Assembly: GCF_020297485.1 (NCBI RefSeq)
Contig: NZ_JAIWZC010000001.1
Coordinates: 682,001-746,000, forward strand
Reading direction: 5' to 3'
Origin: Enterocloster clostridioformis
GTDB taxonomy: Bacteria > Bacillota > Clostridia > Lachnospirales > Lachnospiraceae
Length of the DNA: 64,000 nt
Shown: in pieces, positions 30,139 to 37,473 of the stretch
Layout of the letters: the number at the start of each line of letters is the position of its first letter
How positions within the stretch are numbered: position 1 is the first letter of the stretch
The notes under the pieces: model-generated
What the model was told of the DNA's origin: nothing
The model's input: the letters and a program-made list of their open reading frames with translations, nothing else
The model's database searches: none
Position numbers and translations under genes: made by a program

Positions 30139-31371
30139 ATGGAAGAACTGACATTGGAAAAATTTGAGGAGGCCTCCGAGCTTGTGAAGGATGTGACCAC
30201 AGAGACAAAACTGGTATACAGTGAGTATTTCTCTGCCCGGACAGGAAACAAGGTATTTTTCAAGCCGGAGAACATGCAGTACACGGGAGCCTATAAGGTG
30301 AGGGGCGCCTACTATAAGATACACACCCTGACCGAGGAGGAAAAGTCCAAGGGTCTGATTACAGCGTCGGCCGGCAACCATGCCCAGGGTGTGGCCTACG
30401 CGGCCAAGCTGGCCGGTGTGAAGGCCACCGTGGTCATGCCCACCACCACGCCTCTTATGAAGGTGAACCGCACCAAGAGCTACGGCGCCGACGTGGTGCT
30501 GGAGGGGGATGTGTTTGACGAGGCCTGCGATCACGCATATAAGCTGGCGGACGAGTTCGGATATACCTTTGTACATCCCTTTGACGATCTGGACGTGGCT
30601 ACGGGGCAGGGCACCATTGCAATGGAAATTATCAAGGAGCTTCCCACCGTGGACTATATCCTGGTTCCCATCGGCGGAGGCGGTCTCTGTACCGGCGTTT
30701 CCACTCTGGCCAAGCTTCTGAATCCGAAAATTAAGGTCATTGGCGTGGAGCCCGCAGGCGCCAACTGTATGCAGGCATCCCTTAAGGAGGGAAAGGTGGT
30801 GGGACTTCCCCAGGTGAACACCATTGCGGACGGTACGGCAGTGAAGCGTCCCGGCGAAAAGCTGTTCCCTTACATACAGGAAAATGTGGACGGTATCATC
30901 ACCATAGAGGACAGCGAGCTGATTGTGGCTTTCCTTGACATGGTAGAAAACCATAAGATGATTGTGGAGAATTCCGGCCTCCTGACCGTGGCTGCCCTAA
31001 AGCATCTGAACGTACAGAAAAAGAAGATTGTATCCATCTTAAGCGGCGGCAATATGGATGTCATCACCATGTCCTCCATTGTACAGCACGGCCTGATTGA
31101 GAGGGATCGTGTATTTACCGTGTCCGTGCTCCTTCCCGACAAGCCGGGAGAGCTGGCCAGGGTATCCGCCCTTCTCGCCAAGGAGCAGGGCAATATCATC
31201 AAGCTGGAGCACAATCAGTTTATCAGTATCAACCGCAATGCTGCCGTGGAGCTGCGCATCACCATGGAGGCATTTGGAACAGACCATAAGAATCAGATTG
31301 TATCTGCCCTTACCAGCGCGGGATACCGTCCCAAGCTTGTAAAGTTCAAGGGCACCTACAGTGAGATGTAG
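30139..31371 (+). CDS. ilvA: Threonine ammonia-lyase (threonine dehydratase) with ACT domain
   Basis: A 410-residue PLP enzyme converting threonine to 2-oxobutyrate and ammonia. The PLP Lys is in YTGAYKVRGAYY (about residue 57), the phosphate-binding loop is GGGGL near 178, and SAGNHAQGVAYAA is conserved. A C-terminal ACT-like domain (about 330-405) suggests allosteric control. Its length fits the clostridial form between short catabolic TdcB and long biosynthetic IlvA, so the role (isoleucine synthesis or threonine catabolism) is open. The CLC gene follows 34 bases downstream. Confidence 0.9.
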   Translation: MEELTLEKFEEASELVKDVTTETKLVYSEYFSARTGNKVFFKPENMQYTGAYKVRGAYYKIHTLTEEEKSKGLITASAGNHAQGVAYAAKLAGVKATVVMPTTTPLMKVNRTKSYGADVVLEGDVFDEACDHAYKLADEFGYTFVHPFDDLDVATGQGTIAMEIIKELPTVDYILVPIGGGGLCTGVSTLAKLLNPKIKVIGVEPAGANCMQASLKEGKVVGLPQVNTIADGTAVKRPGEKLFPYIQENVDGIITIEDSELIVAFLDMVENHKMIVENSGLLTVAALKHLNVQKKKIVSILSGGNMDVITMSSIVQHGLIERDRVFTVSVLLPDKPGELARVSALLAKEQGNIIKLEHNQFISINRNAAVELRITMEAFGTDHKNQIVSALTSAGYRPKLVKFKGTYSEM

Positions 31372-31405
31372 GCATCAGACCAGACAAGATACAGGGGGAA
31401 ACGTT

Positions 31406-32992
31406 ATGCAGCCGGAAGAACATACGGTTACTCATACCATTAACCGTTACCGGAGTTTTCGTTATGAGTTAATTTTAGAGGGGGTAGTGGTGGGCGCCCT
31501 GGCAGGCGCCGTGGTGGTGGCCTTCCGCTATCTCATAGGTTCCGCGGATATACTGCTGAACATGATACTGGACTATGGCAGGAGCCATACCTGGTTTGTG
31601 CCGGTATGGATTCTGATTCTGGCCGCCGCCGCATGTGTGGTGTCCCTTCTCCTTAAATGGGATTCCCTGATATCAGGCAGCGGCATTCCCCAGATTGAAG
31701 GGGAAATCATTGGGGAAATTGATGAGAAGTGGTGGCGTGTGCTGCTTGCCAAGCTGGGAGGCGGCATTATATCCCTGGGATGCGGATTGTCCCTGGGACG
31801 CGAAGGCCCCAGCATTCAGCTGGGAGCCATGACGGCAAAGGGGTTCTCCAGGGCCGCCAAACGGGTAAAAACAGAGGAAAAGCTTCTCATTACCTGCGGA
31901 GCCAGCGCCGGATTGTCGGCCGCCTTCAATGCGCCCATCGCAGGTATACTGTTTTCCCTGGAGGAGGTACATAAGCATTTTTCACCGGAGCTTCTCCTTT
32001 CCTCCATGGCGGCATCCATTACTTCGGATTTTGTATCCAGGAATGTATTCGGCCTGACGCCGGTATTTTCCTTTCACATCACCCATATGATGCCCCTGGG
32101 CACCTACGGTCATGTGCTGGTTCTGGGCGTGATCATGGGAGCCATGGGTGTGGTTTATAATACCACTCTGTCCAAAACCCAGGATTTATACGGAAAAATT
32201 CCCTGGGGCACGGTGAAGCTTCTGATTCCCTTTCTGCTGGCAGGCGTATTTGGATTTACATACCGCAGCGTGCTGGGCGGAGGTCATGCCCTGGTGGAGG
32301 AACTGTCCACGGGTGAGATGGCGCTTGGCGCCCTGTGCCTGCTGCTGGCGGTCAAATTTGCCTTCAGTATGATAAGCTTCGGCTCCGGGGCGCCGGGAGG
32401 TATCTTCCTGCCTCTGCTGGTGATGGGAGCCATCATAGGAACCATATATTACAATGTGGCCCTCCTTGTCAGTCCCTCTCTGAGCGGCCTGGTGGGGAAT
32501 TTCATCATCCTGGGCATGGCGGGCTATTTCTCAGCCATTGTGCGGGCGCCGATTACAGGCATCATACTGATTAGTGAAATGACAGGATCCTTTTCTCATC
32601 TGCTGACCCTGTCCATGGTTTCACTGGCAGCCTATCTGGTTCCGGACATGGTTCACTGCGCACCGGTGTACGACCAGCTTCTTCACCGCCTTCTGGCAAA
32701 GCAGAACCCGGACAAGAAGGTCACGCTTACAGGGGAAAAGATGCTGGTGGAAGGCATGATTTACCATGGAAGCGCAGCCGAGGGAAAGAAGATTTCAGCT
32801 ATCGCCTGGCCAAGGACCTCTCTGGTGGTGTCCCTTATGCGCGGGGAGGCCGAGTTTGTGCCCAGAGGGGATACAGTGCTCAGGGCAGGGGACAAGATAG
32901 TAGTGCTGTGCGACGAGGCTTCACAGGGACAGCTGCACAGGGCGCTGCAGGAATATTGTGAGACGGTAGCACCCATGCAGAAAGGGCAGTGA
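31406..32992 (+). CDS. CLC family chloride channel or H+/Cl- antiporter with TrkA-C domain
   Basis: A 528-residue membrane protein. The start at 31406 follows AGGGGGAA. CLC ion-path motifs are visible: GSGIPQIEGE, GREGPSIQLGA and GAPGGIFLPLLVMGA, with about ten to twelve hydrophobic segments. The residue after GREGP is Ser, and no eukaryotic CBS domains are present. Instead a C-terminal cytoplasmic TrkA-C-like domain (about 440-525) may bind a regulatory ligand. It could serve acid stress or anion (fluoride or chloride) movement; the motif set favours the chloride branch. Confidence 0.9.
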   Translation: MQPEEHTVTHTINRYRSFRYELILEGVVVGALAGAVVVAFRYLIGSADILLNMILDYGRSHTWFVPVWILILAAAACVVSLLLKWDSLISGSGIPQIEGEIIGEIDEKWWRVLLAKLGGGIISLGCGLSLGREGPSIQLGAMTAKGFSRAAKRVKTEEKLLITCGASAGLSAAFNAPIAGILFSLEEVHKHFSPELLLSSMAASITSDFVSRNVFGLTPVFSFHITHMMPLGTYGHVLVLGVIMGAMGVVYNTTLSKTQDLYGKIPWGTVKLLIPFLLAGVFGFTYRSVLGGGHALVEELSTGEMALGALCLLLAVKFAFSMISFGSGAPGGIFLPLLVMGAIIGTIYYNVALLVSPSLSGLVGNFIILGMAGYFSAIVRAPITGIILISEMTGSFSHLLTLSMVSLAAYLVPDMVHCAPVYDQLLHRLLAKQNPDKKVTLTGEKMLVEGMIYHGSAAEGKKISAIAWPRTSLVVSLMRGEAEFVPRGDTVLRAGDKIVVLCDEASQGQLHRALQEYCETVAPMQKGQ

Positions 32993-33026
32993 TGCCTGTG
33001 CATGGGCAGATGGAAGGAGGAATTAC

Positions 33027-33614
33027 ATGAATCGAACCAAAAGGCTTTTGGGCAGAAAGGGTATTCTGCTGGCCGTAGCGCTTACGGCCCTTCTGGCCGC
33101 GGGCTGCGGCGGCAAAAAGGAGCCTGTTAAGACTTCTGAGGCAGAGACATCCGCTCCGGCGGAGACAGGGACAAGGGCTGAGTCAGGAACTGCAACCCGG
33201 GAACTGCCAAATCCCATGGCGGAGGTAAAGGATGTCCTGGCCTTTGAGGCCATAGGAGTCCATATGGTGCTGCCAGAGGGGGCTGAGGATACCAGCTTTT
33301 TCATCATCAACCAGGAGGTGGCGGATGCCCGGTTCTCTCTGGACGGTGTGCCATACACCTACAGGGCCTCGGATACGGCAGAGGACTTTGCGGGGATTTT
33401 CGAGCGCTTTAAGGATGAGGCCATTTCCCGGAACTATGATTACGGTGAAACCAGCCTGGAAGTCCTGATTAAAACCACGGACAGCGGCGGCCGTCTGGCC
33501 TCCTGGGAGTGGGGAAGTACCAAGTACACACTTTATACGGCGGCCCAGGTGGACGATGACACCATCACGGATTTGACCATGCACCTGGTGGAGCTGAGCC
33601 AGTATGAAAAGTAG
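33027..33614 (+). CDS. Predicted lipoprotein of unknown function
   Basis: A 195-residue secreted protein. A basic N-terminus and hydrophobic stretch end in the lipobox LLAAGC near residue 27, followed by a Thr/Ser/Ala/Glu-rich linker (30-60). The mature domain (about 65-190) has aromatic beta-rich sequence with no family I recognise. The ribosome site GGAGGA is strong. It lies between the CLC gene and another small unknown gene, which gives no functional clue. Confidence 0.8.
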   Translation: MNRTKRLLGRKGILLAVALTALLAAGCGGKKEPVKTSEAETSAPAETGTRAESGTATRELPNPMAEVKDVLAFEAIGVHMVLPEGAEDTSFFIINQEVADARFSLDGVPYTYRASDTAEDFAGIFERFKDEAISRNYDYGETSLEVLIKTTDSGGRLASWEWGSTKYTLYTAAQVDDDTITDLTMHLVELSQYEK

Positions 33615-33632
33615 TTTAAAAGAGGTTAGCAT

Positions 33633-33926
33633 ATGCTGGAGCTGAAGAATTTCATGCCCATTAATTTCCTGAAAAAAGAGAAATTTACAGGAAGTCACAA
33701 CGGTATGCGTTTTCGTATGGAAAAGCTGGATTTGGAAGGTGAGGACGGACCGCGCCTGGGTGTTACCATTTGGCCTGAGCCATATGGTTATGATGCCACT
33801 CCTGAGGAAGAAAAGGAACAACAAATCCTGTCCTTTGACGCGGACGGCATAGCAAAAGGCGTGGACTGGCTGAACGAGCAGTTTGAAGGCCAGAAAGCCA
33901 GATGGAAGGCTGCGAGCCGCAGTTAA
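33633..33926 (+). CDS. Small conserved-type hypothetical protein
   Basis: A 97-residue protein of unknown function. It has a compact mixed pattern (FTGSHNGMRFRMEK, VTIWPEPYGYDATP, a Glu-rich turn, and DADGIAKGVDWLNEQFE) and no signal peptide. The RBS AAGAGG and the 18-base gap after the lipoprotein gene suggest co-transcription. Codon use resembles the neighbours. Homologues in related Lachnospiraceae are expected, but I cannot name a family. Confidence 0.7.
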   Translation: MLELKNFMPINFLKKEKFTGSHNGMRFRMEKLDLEGEDGPRLGVTIWPEPYGYDATPEEEKEQQILSFDADGIAKGVDWLNEQFEGQKARWKAASRS

Positions 33927-34014
33927 ACGGATTAGGAGGGCAGCGGAAATCTGCCGAAACTTTCCATTATTTTATTGCTTTTTTATAGTTTATTTACAAA
34001 ATCTTAATTTGTCA

Positions 34015-34043
34015 TTGACTTTTCGGAAAGCGGACACTATAAT
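34015..34043 (+). promoter_or_regulatory. Sigma-A promoter for the amt leader
   Basis: TTGACT (34015-34020), 17-base spacer, TATAAT (34038-34043). The start point would fall near 34050, only about 8 bases before a terminator-like hairpin, so transcripts may be attenuated. Confidence 0.85.
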
Positions 34044-34057
34044 AAGCCACATAAAGA

Positions 34058-34088
34058 AAAGCGCCGGTGCTTAGACATCCGGCGCTTT
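34058..34088 (+). terminator. First leader hairpin of amt, terminator-like
   Basis: A perfect 10-bp stem (34058-34067 with 34079-34088) with an 11-base loop, ending TTT then CTCTGTTTTC. It lies between the promoter at 34015-34043 and amt, so it is either an attenuator of amt or the end of a very short transcript. Confidence 0.6.
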
Positions 34089-34120
34089 CTCTGTTTTCTG
34101 CGTAGATAACAGATACACAA

Positions 34121-34168
34121 AGAGGTGTATTGCCGCGGCCAGGTACCGGGCGGGCAATGCACCTCTTT
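34121..34168 (+). promoter_or_regulatory. Second leader hairpin of amt
   Basis: A 14-bp stem (34121-34134 with 34153-34166, one G-U pair) around an 18-base GC-rich loop, ending TTT. With the first hairpin it forms a two-hairpin leader typical of attenuation control of nitrogen genes; no specific class could be assigned. Confidence 0.55.
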
Positions 34169-34230
34169 CTGCGTATTCCCCCATGAATGCGCATCCCCAT
34201 CAAATATAAACCCTCAAGGAGGAATGCATT

Positions 34231-35928
34231 ATGGAATTTTCAGCGGTAAACACAATTTGGGTCCTGTTAGGCGCGGCCCTGGTTTTCTTCATGCAGGCAG
34301 GCTTTGCCATGGTGGAGACAGGTTTTACAAGAGCGAAGAACGCAGGAAACATTATCATGAAGAACCTGATGGATTTTGCCATTGGTACCCCTTTGTTCTG
34401 GCTTACAGGCTTCGGCATCATGTTCGGGGGTGCAGGGGCCTTCATTGGAGGATTTGATCCGCTGGTGCGGGGGGATTATTCCGGAATCCTTCCGGCAGGC
34501 GTTCCCCTTCCCGCCTACCTGATTTTCCAGACTGTGTTCTGTGCCACGGCGGCAACCATTGTGTCGGGAGCCATGGCAGAGCGCACCAAGTTCATTTCCT
34601 ACTGTATCTACAGCGCCGTAATCAGCGCAGTGGTCTATCCCGTGTCGGGACACTGGATTTGGGGCGGCGGATGGCTGGCCCGGATGGGATTTCACGATTT
34701 CGCGGGCTCCACTGCCGTCCATATGTGCGGCGGGGTTGCGGCCCTGATTGGGGCCAAGGTACTGGGACCGCGTATCGGAAAGTACACAGAGGACGGAAAG
34801 CCCAACGCGATTCTGGGTCACAGCCTCACCCTGGGCGCCCTTGGCGTGTTCATCCTGTGGTTCTGCTGGTTTGGTTTTAACGGCTGTTCCACTGTTGCCA
34901 TGGACAGCGACGCGGCTGTATATTCCGCCGGCAATATCTTTGTGACCACCAACCTGGCGGCTGCCACAGCCACCGCGGCCACCATGGTTATCACCTGGCT
35001 CCGCTATGGAAAGCCGGATATCTCCATGACATTGAACGGTTCCCTGGCTGGCCTGGTGGCAATCACGGCCGGCTGCGATATGGTCAGCCCGGCAGGCGCG
35101 TTTTTTATCGGACTCATAGCAGCCTTTGTGGTGGTATTCGGAATTGAATTCATTGACAAGGTGTGTAAGATAGACGATCCGGTAGGCGCCATCGGAGTCC
35201 ACGGCATGTGCGGGGCCGCGGGCACCCTTCTCACCGGCGTCTTTGCGGTGGACGGAGGCCTTGTATACGGAGGCGGTTTCTCCTTCCTGGGAATACAGCT
35301 TTTAGGTGTTGTCTGCGTTATCCTGTGGGTAAGCGTAACCATGATCATCACCTTCAATGTGCTGAAGCATACCATCGGCCTTAGGGCCAGTGAGGAGGAG
35401 GAGACAAAGGGACTGGATGTGACGGAACACAATCTGGCCAGCTCCTATGCGGATTTCATGCCAATGGTATTTATGGGAAAGGCAAAGGAGGGGGCGGCGG
35501 ACGCCGGTGTCTCTGTTGAAAAAGCTGTTCCGGTGGAGCATTATCCATCGGCAAAGCCGGTGTCCGCCAATGTCAAGCTGTCCAAGGTAGTGATGATATT
35601 TAACCAGGCCAGGTTCACCGCTCTTAAGGATGCGCTTACGGACCTGGGCGTCACCGGCATGACCATCACCCAGGTCATGGGCTGCGGTACGCAAAAGGGC
35701 CATGTAAATTACTATCGCGGCATCAAGGTGGAGGAGGCGGCCCTTCTTCCAAAGATGAAGCTGGAAGTGGTGGTGAGCAAGGTACCGGTGGAGGATGTAA
35801 TAGAGACAGCCAGAAAGGCTCTTTACACAGGCAATATCGGAGACGGAAAGATTTTCGTGTACGATGTGGAAAATGTGGTGAAGGTCCGCACCGGAGAGCA
35901 GGGATATGACGCGCTCCAGGGGGAATAA
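34231..35928 (+). CDS. amt: Ammonium transporter fused to a PII signalling domain
   Basis: A 565-residue fusion. Residues about 1-405 are a complete Amt ammonium channel with eleven hydrophobic segments (start NTIWVLLGAALVFFMQAGFAM; GHWIWGGGWL; SHSL-type HSLTLGALG; GVHGMCGAAG). After a linker, residues about 448-565 form a PII (GlnB) domain, with GTQKGHVNYYRG in the T-loop and TGNIGDGKIFVYDVE at the nucleotide site. Where E. coli GlnB has the uridylylated Tyr51 (YRGAEY), this protein has YRGIKV, so that control is absent. The fused PII probably gates the channel in response to ATP/ADP and 2-oxoglutarate. A structured leader precedes it. Confidence 0.93.
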   Translation: MEFSAVNTIWVLLGAALVFFMQAGFAMVETGFTRAKNAGNIIMKNLMDFAIGTPLFWLTGFGIMFGGAGAFIGGFDPLVRGDYSGILPAGVPLPAYLIFQTVFCATAATIVSGAMAERTKFISYCIYSAVISAVVYPVSGHWIWGGGWLARMGFHDFAGSTAVHMCGGVAALIGAKVLGPRIGKYTEDGKPNAILGHSLTLGALGVFILWFCWFGFNGCSTVAMDSDAAVYSAGNIFVTTNLAAATATAATMVITWLRYGKPDISMTLNGSLAGLVAITAGCDMVSPAGAFFIGLIAAFVVVFGIEFIDKVCKIDDPVGAIGVHGMCGAAGTLLTGVFAVDGGLVYGGGFSFLGIQLLGVVCVILWVSVTMIITFNVLKHTIGLRASEEEETKGLDVTEHNLASSYADFMPMVFMGKAKEGAADAGVSVEKAVPVEHYPSAKPVSANVKLSKVVMIFNQARFTALKDALTDLGVTGMTITQVMGCGTQKGHVNYYRGIKVEEAALLPKMKLEVVVSKVPVEDVIETARKALYTGNIGDGKIFVYDVENVVKVRTGEQGYDALQGE

Positions 35929-36217
35929 GTATGGTATTCAATGCTATATTTTTTATGTGCCTTCTGCTATAATATAACAGAATCAGGTACAGACACACGG
36001 GGGACGCAGGGATGAGGCAAATTTCAATCACTTTACCTTTTTCTGCGGTAGGAAGGCGGCCATGGTCCTGTGTGCATATCTGGCTGGATTTGAGAAAATG
36101 ATCCGAATTGTATCCGCCATCGGACCTGTCATAATCGTATTCACCCTGATGTGGGGCTTGCAACCGTAATCCGCGGCTCCGGGAATCTTTCCCACATTCG
36201 CCAGTACGAGACAGTGC
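35929..36217. other. Non-coding stretch, probably decayed sequence
   Basis: No convincing gene. An isolated TATAAT lies near 35970 without a good -35 partner. All frames are short or broken, and the segment runs into the NadR remnant, so it may be the eroded 5' part of that gene. Confidence 0.4.
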
Positions 36218-36397
36218 TGGGCGCTGGGACACTGGGATTACATTCCCTCTGTGTGCCGGGATTACTATGCCCGGCGTGTGCTGGTCCTGGGGAGCGAAAG
36301 CACGGGAAAGAGCACCCTGGTCCGGAATCTGGCGCACCTTGCGTCCGGCGTCCTTATCATTGCCGCTGTCAATCAGACAGAAAAATTACTACTATGA
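36218..36397 (+). pseudogene. Remnant of a NadR-like gene (nicotinamide-nucleotide adenylyltransferase/kinase)
   Basis: In the frame from 36218 to the TGA at 36395-36397 the translation includes WDYIPSVCRDYYARR and then VLVLGSESTGKSTLVRNLA. These match the join between the adenylyltransferase domain and the P-loop kinase domain of NadR-type proteins, where GSESTGKS is the Walker A motif. The frame stops about 27 residues after the P-loop and the N-terminal domain is not recognisable upstream. Only about 60 of some 350 codons remain, so this is a decayed fragment. Confidence 0.7.
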
Positions 36398-36478
36398 TAC
36401 CATAGGAAAAGATGAAAGGAAAGGAAGAAAATGGCGGAACAGGGAAAGGGCAAAAGAAACGGCAGTGAAAAACCGTGC

Positions 36479-36506
36479 TTGAATTTTCTGTCAATTCCTG
36501 TATAAT
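36479..36506 (+). promoter_or_regulatory. Probable promoter for the DUF368 gene
   Basis: TTGAAT (36479-36484), 16-base spacer, TATAAT (36501-36506), 69 bases before the start codon. Confidence 0.6.
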
Positions 36507-36574
36507 TATTCAGAGAAAATCATACTGCCATCCGGAACAGCCGGGCGGCGGCAAAATGACAGGAGGAAGATTAC

Positions 36575-37450
36575 GTGCTTTTAAATGGAATAAGAGGTTT
36601 CTGCATGGCCCTGGCGGACAGCGTTCCGGGGGTATCCGGAGGAACCATTGCCTTTTTACTGGGTTTTTACGATACATTTATTGAATCCCTGAACGACCTG
36701 ATGGGCCGGGACAACGGCAGAAGGAAAACTGCCTTTTTGTTTCTGGTAAAGCTGGGAGTGGGATGGGTCATCGGCTTCTGCATGTCGGTGCTGATTCTGT
36801 CCAGCCTCTTTGAGGCTCACATCTACCGGATCAGCTCCCTTTTTCTTGGACTGACCTTATTCGCCATTCCCATGGTGATCCGTGAGGAAAGGGAAGTGCT
36901 TAAAGGCAGGTACGGAAATACGGTATTCACCCTTATGGGAGTCCTGCTGGTATTTTGCATCACCTATTTTAATCCCTCAGGCGGCGAGGGAATCCGTGTA
37001 TCAGTGGAGCATCTGTCACTGGGACTGGTGGTGTACGTGTTCTTCACTGCCATGATCGCCATTACCGCCATGGTGCTTCCGGGCATCTCAGGTTCCACGC
37101 TCCTTCTCATATTCGGGCTCTATGTGCCCATCATAGGTGCTGTGAAGGAATTCCTGCACATGAATATGGACTATTTCCCCATCCTGATGGTATTTGGTCT
37201 GGGCATCGTCACAGGTATTGTGGGAATTATTAAAATCATCAAGATGTGCCTGGAGCGGTTCCGCTCCCAGACCATTTACACCATCATCGGCCTGATGACA
37301 GGCTCCCTCTATGCCATCACCATGGGGCCCACCACCCTGGATGTGCCCAAGGCGCCCATGAGTCCCTCCACCTTCAGTATCCTGTTTTTCATACTGGGCG
37401 GCGTGATACTGGCAGGGCTGGAGCTTTTAAAGGCACGTCTGGACAAGTAG
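36575..37450 (+). CDS. DUF368 family membrane protein, probable polyprenyl-phosphate translocase
   Basis: A 291-residue integral membrane protein beginning at GTG with AGGAGGA seven bases upstream. The N-terminal ALADSVPGVSGGTIAFLLGFY motif and the repeated MVLPGISGSTLLLIFGLY in the second half are the inverted-repeat signatures of DUF368. About eight hydrophobic segments are visible. Members of this family (PopT) were shown to recycle undecaprenyl phosphate across the membrane for wall synthesis, so that role is inferred here. It is followed by a regulator gene after 23 bases. Confidence 0.88.
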   Translation: MLLNGIRGFCMALADSVPGVSGGTIAFLLGFYDTFIESLNDLMGRDNGRRKTAFLFLVKLGVGWVIGFCMSVLILSSLFEAHIYRISSLFLGLTLFAIPMVIREEREVLKGRYGNTVFTLMGVLLVFCITYFNPSGGEGIRVSVEHLSLGLVVYVFFTAMIAITAMVLPGISGSTLLLIFGLYVPIIGAVKEFLHMNMDYFPILMVFGLGIVTGIVGIIKIIKMCLERFRSQTIYTIIGLMTGSLYAITMGPTTLDVPKAPMSPSTFSILFFILGGVILAGLELLKARLDK

Positions 37451-37473
37451 TCATGTAAAAAGGGGAAAGCGGC

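Noticed and set aside
35723..36337. Long minus-strand open frame opposite the end of amt and the NadR remnant
   Set aside because: Low-quality composition with no recognisable domain, and it overlaps the PII coding region. It is a shadow frame.
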